From contig JAKUHH010000290.1 of assembly GCA_022701365.1 (NCBI GenBank), positions 248,001 to 312,000 of the forward strand: 64,000 bases of DNA, read 5' to 3'. Origin of the DNA: Mycocentrospora acerina (Eukaryota; Ascomycota; Dothideomycetes; Pleosporales). Position 1 is the first letter of the stretch. Each line of letters begins with the position of its first letter. Positions 57,117-64,000 of this stretch are shown piece after piece. A model generated the notes under the pieces. It was not told the DNA's origin and did not search any database. It worked only from the letters and a program-made list of their open reading frames with translations. The translations under genes were made by a program, and so were the position numbers.

Positions 57117-57654
57117 AAAGTCGATGTGTTAAGCGAATGGGGCCTTACATCCATGGTTTCCAAATCTGGAATGAAACGTAATTGTAAGGTTTTGTGTTGG
57201 GTGTAGAAATGGCGATGTTTTTACAGTTCTTGCTTGTAGTTGGGTGTGTATAGAACCTTTGGAGATGGAGTTTTTTGGTAGATGTGAACTACATGTACTT
57301 AGTGAAGATTGTTGAAGCTGGGTTATATGATACTCTTGACGTTGATGTTGTGTTGTTGCAGAAGACAAGAGTTTGCGGATGATCTGAGATTAGACTACAT
57401 GCGTCATTTACTGTCTTGTTAACGATAGTTTAATGATTATGCACACAGTTGTGTCACTGCAATGCGATGCATGCTGGACGACCAAAGTAAGGATCCGACA
57501 TACGATCTGACGGTAGTAAACGGTGCTGGGACCGTGAATTGAAACGATCAGGAGTGTCTGTCTAATGACAGCAAATCTAAGTAAACGTACAAAAACCCAA
57601 ACACTCCCAAAAACCTAATTAACTTAAAGAGAAAATGTAGCAACAGGAATGTCA

Positions 57655-58629
57655 TCACACCACTTCAGTAACCCCCTTCTTCACGCCCTCCAGGATATTC
57701 ACCAACTCCGCCCACACCCTCTGCTGGTCCTTCCACCCCTCTTGACTCAACACGTAATCCGAAGGCCGCGCCACTTTACAATCGCTCACATACCCGCCGT
57801 GGCTCTCTGGCCCCGCGCTCGCAGCCCACACAATATTCCTGCTGCCCACTTCTGTAGACCTAGCAAGAAGTAGTTTCATAATTGTCTGGCCCCACCCCGC
57901 TTCACGCGACAGTTCGCTATGGCAGAAGCCCGGATTGACATAGTTGATGGTAACGGGGATCTGGGTTGCAGACTTGCGCTCAGCGATTGCCCTGACGGCG
58001 AGGGCCTCGAGCAGTTTGGAGACGTAGTATCGTTCTGCAAGGTCGGGTTTGTCGCCCTTTGTGTTGAGCTGCTCAAAGATGTGGCCGTCTGGGGCGTTGC
58101 GCTCGGGGAACTGGGCCCAAGCGTGGACTTCGGAGGCGACGATGGTGAGTGTGGGGCGGGTAGAGAACTCGGTGGCGGTGGATATAAGTTTGGGGAGGAG
58201 GGAGAGGGCAAGGAGAAAGGTGGAGAGCACGTTGACGGTTAGGGTTGATTCGTAGGATTCATGAGTTTCCCAGGTTCCGCGGGCAACGCCGGCGTTGAGC
58301 ACGGCGATATCGAGGCGGGGGAGGGAGGCGGCGCGAGAGGCAAAGGCGAGGACACTAGCGTACGAGGACATATCGAGGTCCCATACTTGGATTACATCGG
58401 GCGAGATGGAGGTGGTGGCCTCAATGTCGCGTTTTGCGGCTTCACCTTTGGACGATGAGCGCACGGCGAGGATGATGGAGGAGGCGCCGAGGTGGGCAAA
58501 ATGGCGGGCTGCTTCTTTTCCGAGGCCGACGTTGGATCCTGTGACGATGATTGTTTTGCCGGTGAAAGAGGCTGTTGGTTTGGGGAGGGAGGAGAATTGC
58601 GAGTAGAGAAAGGAAGGGACGCTCGCCAT
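57655..58629 (-). CDS. Short-chain dehydrogenase/reductase (retinol-dehydrogenase-like)
   Basis: A single exon of 324 codons plus stop. The Rossmann cofactor motif TGSNVGLG is at about residues 31-38, followed by a basic RSSSKGEAAKRDIE segment that favours NADP(H). The structural NAG motif (NAGVA) is at about 111-115. A conserved Ser lies in TIVASEVH and the catalytic YxxxK is YYVSK near residue 200. A hydrophobic PGFCHSEL loop follows. This is the classical SDR layout of the fungal retinol/WW-oxidoreductase-like subgroup, whose members reduce or oxidise varied alcohols and ketones; the substrate cannot be inferred. No signal peptide is evident. The gene stands alone, with no biosynthetic-cluster neighbours. 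Confidence 0.92.
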   Translation of the reverse strand: MASVPSFLYSQFSSLPKPTASFTGKTIIVTGSNVGLGKEAARHFAHLGASSIILAVRSSSKGEAAKRDIEATTSISPDVIQVWDLDMSSYASVLAFASRAASLPRLDIAVLNAGVARGTWETHESYESTLTVNVLSTFLLALSLLPKLISTATEFSTRPTLTIVASEVHAWAQFPERNAPDGHIFEQLNTKGDKPDLAERYYVSKLLEALAVRAIAERKSATQIPVTINYVNPGFCHSELSREAGWGQTIMKLLLARSTEVGSRNIVWAASAGPESHGGYVSDCKVARPSDYVLSQEGWKDQQRVWAELVNILEGVKKGVTEVV

Positions 58630-59372
58630 GTTTAATGATAGAGGTGTTGTGGGGGTGTTACAACAGAGGTGCTATCTTGAGGTATTATAACAAACGTATC
58701 GTAAGAGTGATTCAATTTATTGACCTAATTGAGGAGCTGATGATGGAAATAGAGGAAGTAGCTATTATCGCAAAATAAGAAGATCAAAAGTATATATACA
58801 CAATCAGTCAACCCATTTTTCCACAACAGTAGACTTCAAGACACGAATTAGTAGCACCAACTAATGCAGGCAGATCACTCAAGTCCAGGAGTTATCGTCT
58901 TTGAAGCGGCATGATCAAGGCCGAGATGAAGGGTCGGGGACGTCATTGAAGCGTAGTGGCGGGCGAGAGATCGGAGTTAGACGGTGTTAGGCGTTGTTGC
59001 GGGCCGATTAGGTTTGGAGTGGATAGGGTGTGTTGAGGTTTTTTTTTTGGAAGATTTTGGTTTGGGATAGGTTTAGGACGAGGTGGGCTTGTGGGTATAT
59101 TTGATTGTAGGACTGGTTGAGATTAGTTGGGTGTTTAAGTGATGGGGGTACTTAGGGCGAGAAGTATGAAAAGTGGAACTTACTCGTTGACAATCAACTC
59201 ACAGTGTCATTCATAACTTTAAAAAATCACTACCATCTCGCTGCAAATCGTATCCTTTGAGGCTGCTCGGAGAATTCATGCACACCCGTTTCAAAAGAAA
59301 ATTCGAACCGCCGTCTCGTGCACCACGACATGAAGAGTCGCAGCATTCCACAATAGTAGGCAGGCAAAGAAC
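58630..59372. other. SDR upstream region and 3' region of the NLR fragment
   Basis: About 740 nt with no supported gene. A poly-T run near 59.04 kb, GTTTGG/GGTT-type short repeats around it, and T/A-rich DNA are visible. Confidence 0.45.
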
Positions 59373-61368
59373 TTAAGATTCTGGATCAGATACAAATCTC
59401 AGTATCAATACTTGGCCGGAAGAGCACCCAAGTGCAATGATTCTGTCATATATAGCGACAATATCGGTGCGATACTGAGAAGGGAGCAAGAGAGCTTTCT
59501 TGCCTTTCCAACAGATCCATTCTCCTTCAACCGAAATCAGTGGCGGAAAAACTGGTTGAGGGGGCTCTGGACAGTTGGAAAGCTCTGCAGAGCTAGGAAG
59601 TTCTGCAGCTAATAATATCCCTTCGTTGGTCCAGAGACAGGATCCTGTGTTACGGAACAAAAGGCCACCTACAATAGAATCCGTATTAAGTGTGTGCAGT
59701 ACCCTGCCCGATCCAACGTCCCAAACATTGACTTTCTTGCCTGATGATGCCGAGGCCAGCATCTTGCCATCTGGAGAGAAGGCTACAGCGCTGATGTTGC
59801 CTAAATGACCCTCGAGAATCTGTAGTCTCTCGCCTGACCTAATATCAAATATTGAAATGGTCATGGTTATTGATCCCGCGGCTAGCATTTTGCCATCCAT
59901 TGAAAAGGCTACAACGCGGAAATGATGATGTTGGTGTTGTTCCCGACCAAAACTCAGCAGTAATTTGCCTGACCTAATGTTCCATACCTCTACTCCACTG
60001 AACCAATATAATGAGGCCATTATCTTACTATCTGGTGATAAGACTATATGCCTGACTATATGTGAGCTCTTAAAAGTTTGCAGTAAATCGCCCGATACAG
60101 CATCCCACACCTTCACTGTACTATCCCTTGATACCGAGGCTAGTATTCTACTGTCTGATGAGAAAGTTACACTTTTAACCACATCTAAATGGCTCTCAAG
60201 CGTCTGCAGCAAATTACCCGACAGAGCATCCCACACCTTCACTGTCTTGTCCTTTGATGCTGAGGCCAGCAATTTGCCATCTGACGAGAAGGTTATATCT
60301 TCAACCACATCCAGGTGGCTCTTAAGCTTCTGTAGTGTCTTGCCATTTAGAGAAAAGGTTTTGTTACTGACACTTTTCAAGTAATCCTTAGGCATCTGCA
60401 ACGCTTCACCGAACCTAGCATCCCACACCTTCACTGTGTTGTCATCTGATGCTGAGGCCAGCGTTTTGCCGTCTGGTGAGAAGGCTATATCTATCACCCT
60501 ATCTAAATGGCCACTAAGCGTCTGTATCACCTTGCCTAATGTAGTGTTCCATATTTTGATAGTCTTGTTTGTTAATGCTGAGGCTAGCGTCTTGCTATCT
60601 GGCGAGAAGACTATAGCATAAATACAAGATGAATGGCCCTTGAGCGTGTGCAACGCCTCGCCTGACCTAGGGTCCCACAACTTGATTGTCTTGTCTGTTG
60701 ATGCTGAGGCTAACGTCCTGCCGTCTGGTGAGAAGACCACAGTCTGGACACTACCTAAATGGCCCTTGAGTGTCTGCAGACAAACACTCCAATTCTCTGG
60801 CACCTCAATCATGCACGAGAGCCAATTTGGAGCTTTGCTTAAGAACGAATTTTTAATGATGCTTGCCTTCGGACTGAACAACTGACCAGAGCAGTATAGC
60901 TGAAGCGGAGCTTCCTCAAACACTGGTCGAAAGGTTAGCACAAAGCGAGTTGCATCGTAGACTAGAGCCTGTAAACTCGAATTAGCTGTGCTATGAGGGG
61001 TTGCTGAAGTATCATTAGCTCCGAGTTTCAGGATAGAGAAAGAGGTCTTTATGACCCAATTACGTAGATTTGGTTGCATCTGTAATCGTTTGGTTAGCTT
61101 GATTGTACTGGCTAGCTTAAGTCTTTACTGCTCAAGACATAGTGCTACTTACTGAGAATATCGATTCCAGTACGTGAATCATACCAACCACTTCAGAAGC
61201 ACAGCCGAGTAATGCAAGTGCTTCAAGCCAGTGAAGAAAGTGCTGTTGGAGGAAAACTTCGATAACATTGTAGCTGCTAGTATCTGCATCGCTTCTTTCA
61301 CAGTGATACACCCAGAACCGACAGGCGTACTGAATATAAGGCTGAATGTGTATGTCTACTTCAGATCT
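59373..61368 (-). CDS. WD40-repeat end of a NACHT-type NLR, 5' truncated
   Basis: Two coding segments can be read: an open frame 61368-61153 and, after a 73-nt GT-AG intron, 61079-59373 (569 codons plus stop). The upstream segment holds IQYACRFWVYH and FLQQHFLHWLEALALLG, linker motifs found in NACHT-WD40 proteins between the NTPase and the beta-propeller. The large exon starts with MQPNLRNW, then FRPVFEEAPLQLYCSG (also typical of that linker) and about ten WD40-like repeats (GH...FSPDG..LASAS.D.TIKLWD). There is no P-loop or NACHT domain upstream: an in-frame stop ends the frame at 61371-61369 and another gene begins about 95 nt away. The third to fourth repeats are partly fused or shortened. 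I infer an orphaned C-terminal piece of a non-self-recognition receptor; whether it is expressed is unknown. Confidence 0.82.
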
Positions 61369-61461
61369 TTAAACTTCAGCTGTGCAAACTCCTGGATGTT
61401 GGAGTTTGCATACATTACGCTGCAGGTGCTTCGACATCACTCGGAGGCACTGCTTATATAA

Positions 61462-62745
61462 TCCGCTACATCAGACTCGTCGATTGAAGCGTTTCGCACA
61501 GTCTTCAATAGTGAGTGTCGTATTTACAATTTCATAGGAGGAGATGTAGAAACAAAAGGCTGAAACGCACCTCTAGGGTCAACAGAGGGAGTGATACCTC
61601 TTGGGCTTGTAGGGCTTTCGGCTCTGAATGATGTGGCATCCCCGGACAAGATAGTTGAAACATCTTTGCTTAATTACAACTACACGTTGCAGCAGCAAGG
61701 ACTCACTGCAGATGTTCATTGTGAGGAAATAGCAAAATCGCCAGTCAGGCGGACTAAAGGCAAAATTTTCCCCGTTACGACTGCCAGTGGTGGTGAGTTG
61801 ATGGAGCAGAGCTTTGTCGTTGATTCAAGCTTGTGAGTATCATATATCCATTGGGTATCCCGGCGCTATCAATCCTCATGCACTGACACTCAATGCAGAG
61901 GAATCCAATTTCCGGAGCCGATAAAGGCAATTACGTCAACGTCCGCATCCGTTGCAACTTTCATTTTTCAGCCAAATAAGACCAGACCGGATTATAATTT
62001 TTATCTTGCGCCTTTTGACGACTACACAAAACCGAACGCGAAAGCCGGCAATCGTTCCATTCCCAACATCAATTGCACAATAAAACCCAAGATAACAAAC
62101 GCAACAGTAAAATACGTGTCAACCACGAGGCTTTTCAACGTCGACACGATTGGAACAATCGAGGCGTCAAGAAACATAGTACCCAACGAAACGGTCGAAG
62201 CAGTCGGCCTGATTTTCCCCGTAGCGACGACGTACTGGGGGAATGCAGTTATCGATGCAATCTTGAACATTTGCATGACGAATCCCGACTTGACATTTAC
62301 GCGGATCCTGGAGAGTGCTATCAGGGGCATGATTGAGTTTAAAGGCACAAACTTGCGCCTCTACTATGCTGCAAACGAAGCTCCTGGTCGCGCTCGAGTT
62401 ACGGGCGCATACACTGTCTGGCGGATTGGGTATAATGGACGACAACTAATCGGTATCATGGCCATTGTTCCACCACTTGCGTTTATTGTTGTACTGGCCG
62501 CTGTGTTCATCATCATGGGCGTACGGACTGGGATAACTCATGTCGTTGATTTCGAACCTACTAGTAGTATTTCTTTAATCACGGCAAGCGCAGCAGGAGG
62601 CCGAGCTGGGAAGCTGCAGCTTGCTTTTGGTAAGAATGGGAAGACTGGTAGCGAAGAAATAATGCAGCTGAAAGTTCGGTTTACTGAGAAGGATGGTTTG
62701 GTTAATGGAGATGGTTTCTCGAGCAAAGAGACGTGGACAGAGTAA
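61462..62745 (+). CDS. C-terminal part of a fungal membrane protein, 5' truncated
   Basis: Coding segments are a fragment ending at 61510, then 61577-61832 and 61899-62745, with GT-AG introns of 65 and 66 nt that keep the frame. The frame opens after a TAA at 61459-61461 without an ATG, so the 5' part is missing or unrecognised. The readable protein has VIPLGLVGLSALND, a lumenal or extracellular region with several N-glycosylation sequons (NYT, NRS, NCT, NAT), a NLRLYYAANEAPGR region, one strong transmembrane helix (IGIMAIVPPLAFIVVLAAVF) and a Ser/Ala/Lys-rich cytosolic tail. I recognise the family pattern (YNYTLQQQGLTADVHCEE) as an uncharacterised membrane protein that usually has several more N-terminal helices. 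Function is unknown. It lies head-to-head with the truncated NLR gene. Confidence 0.65.
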
Positions 62746-63232
62746 CGTGGAATGAGGGACTTCAATAGACACTTGAACATGTTGTATAATGAGCATAAAA
62801 GGCGTTTGATGTACCTTGTAGATGCGTAGTAAAGAGGTGGCATCATGAAAGTGTGAAGGGAATCTCCAATCACGACTGAATAACATAGGTCTCTATATGG
62901 ATGGGGAAATTATAGTGATTACAATGTGAGTTGTTAGTGATTTCTAGCCAAGGATGTATCTTGTGCGTGACTTATAAAATCAAAAATTAATTATTATCAG
63001 ATTTTTTCAATATAGGCTTCGTCGTTTAGCAATCACTAAATCTCCCCCATCTATGTGTTTTCACGTACCCATTTGATTAGTGGCAGAAGCAAGTGTGCTC
63101 AGTTTTGGAACAACATGGGAATGTAGTGTAATGGACTAGCCTTTGCACGTAGAGTTTGGGCAAGAGACAATAATAAGATTGATTATCTTAAGAAATGTCT
63201 ATGCTAATTGTTCTGGTGTTCTAATTTAAGCT

Positions 63233-63256
63233 TGTATGTGTGTGTGTATGTTTGTA

Positions 63257-63287
<31 letters not shown>
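63233..63287. repeat. GT/TATGTG microsatellite
   Basis: Interrupted GT dinucleotide array followed by a TA run, read directly. Confidence 0.9.
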
Positions 63288-63642
63288 CTGTCACATCTTT
63301 GCTCACCTGCTTGTTACCTCTGGCGTATAGTGGGCACTTTACAGATAGATGCACTGCAATGTTTAAAGCAAATTACAACCTAAGAGTTAGGTAATTTAGG
63401 TTATATCTTGCGTACGAGTGTATCAGTTTACTAGTATCACAACTAGAGATTAATTGTTTTTCTAGTTGTGACAATTTGTATTGTTTTTAACTGTGGCAAT
63501 CTTTGGTGTTTCAAACAAACATACAGCCGGGCAGCCACTCTCTTTGACTCTAAATAAACTTATATCAAGACTCTTCTTTCATTCTTTCATTCATTCATTC
63601 ATTCTTTTTCAAAAGACACAAGAATATACCTAACGTTTCTTT

Positions 63643-63700
63643 ACTCTACTCTACTCTACTCTACTCTACTCTACTCTACTCTACTCTACTCTACTCTACT
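63643..63700. repeat. ACTCT pentanucleotide array
   Basis: About 11.6 perfect copies of ACTCT over 58 bp with no interruption. Confidence 0.95.
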
Positions 63701-63809
63701 CCTCAAATTGAGTCCCTTCATTTTACATGATTCTTAACAGCTACGTCCTCTTTTTTCTTTTTTTTTCCTCTACTAGTTGGAGCCTGAAAAGCCAAGTACA
63801 CATATAAAC

Positions 63810-63889
63810 ATATATATATATATATATATAGATAGTTGTAGTGAGTAGACGAGGCTACACAAGTAGCAAGTGTGTGTGTGTGTGTGTGT
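63810..63889. repeat. TA and GT dinucleotide arrays
   Basis: A TA run at about 63810-63830 and a GT run at about 63870-63889 lie within 80 bp. Confidence 0.9.
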
Positions 63890-64000
63890 ATCTTTGAGAG
63901 GAATTTCTTAATTATTTTCGCGTTTTGGTATGGGTTTGAAATCAAGGATTATTTATTAGTAGACTGCCTTTGTTATTTTACTCGTTGTTTTTTTTTTCGT

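Larger units (their letters stand above)
53306..57654. other. Long gene-poor interval with a degenerate repeat
   Basis: About 4.3 kb without a supported gene. Frames of up to 144 codons exist on both strands but show no family motif or coherent exon chain. It contains the 25-bp tandem repeat at 55.63 kb, a CCACAC-rich patch near 56.65 kb and a GGTT microsatellite at 57.1 kb. Confidence 0.55.
62746..64000. other. AT-rich, microsatellite-rich end of window
   Basis: About 1.25 kb with no supported gene. It contains GT/TATG repeats near 63.24 kb, ATTC repeats near 63.59 kb, a long ACTCT array, TA and GT arrays near 63.81-63.89 kb and poly-T tracts. Confidence 0.6.

Noticed and set aside
1..64000. 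CRISPR arrays, bacterial-type operons or ribosome-binding sites
   Set aside because: The window is nuclear fungal DNA with spliced genes; no regularly spaced direct repeats with unique spacers exist. The tandem repeats found have no spacers.

Overview
This is a stretch of filamentous ascomycete nuclear DNA, most likely from a Dothideomycete of the Pleosporales type. That placement is an inference from gene content, short GT-AG introns of about 45-80 nt with CTRAY-like branch sites, and alternation of gene-rich blocks with AT-rich, gene-poor blocks. One AT-rich block holds a gene killed by C-to-T nonsense changes typical of repeat-induced point mutation (RIP). I rebuilt exon structures by hand from splice signals, reading frame and family conservation; total coding lengths are divisible by three in every complete model.

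Left arm (1-12.1 kb): a complete five-exon PTH11-type seven-transmembrane receptor gene (254-1517, minus), a long AT-rich gene desert, a small two-exon conserved gene of unknown function (7657-8308, minus), and a RIP-damaged HET-domain pseudogene (10.5-11.9 kb, minus).

Central housekeeping block (12.7-40.7 kb): CKS1; a TamA/DAL81-like Zn2Cys6 regulator; a secreted GH128 (Asl1-like) glucanase; an ER protein disulfide isomerase with an 8-nt microexon and a tandem-repeat intron, divergent from VTA1; an intron-containing tRNA-Ile(AAT); VPS33; an Hsp70 of the ribosome-associated SSB class; a UBE2W-like E2 enzyme with a 12-nt microexon; PEX13; the cell-wall protein TOS1; ribosomal protein S13; and the COMPASS subunit SDC1 (Dpy-30). 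Many serve secretory, vacuolar or peroxisomal traffic (PDI, VTA1, VPS33, PEX13), translation (SSB, RPS13) or the cell wall (GH128, TOS1).

Right arm (41-64 kb): two members of a small family with an LPxxLRNRIY-type motif and the same intron position, a second Zn2Cys6 regulator, a small unknown gene with a probable GC-AG intron, a CFEM-domain PTH11 receptor, a short-chain dehydrogenase, and at 61.4 kb two head-to-head genes that both lack their 5' halves: the WD40 end of a NACHT-type NLR and the C-terminal half of a fungal membrane protein. The last kilobase is microsatellite-rich.

The most notable features are the decayed non-self-recognition genes (HET, truncated NLR), the paired truncation at 61.4 kb, the microexons, and three unusual tandem repeats. 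I found no clearly new multi-gene system and no biosynthetic cluster.
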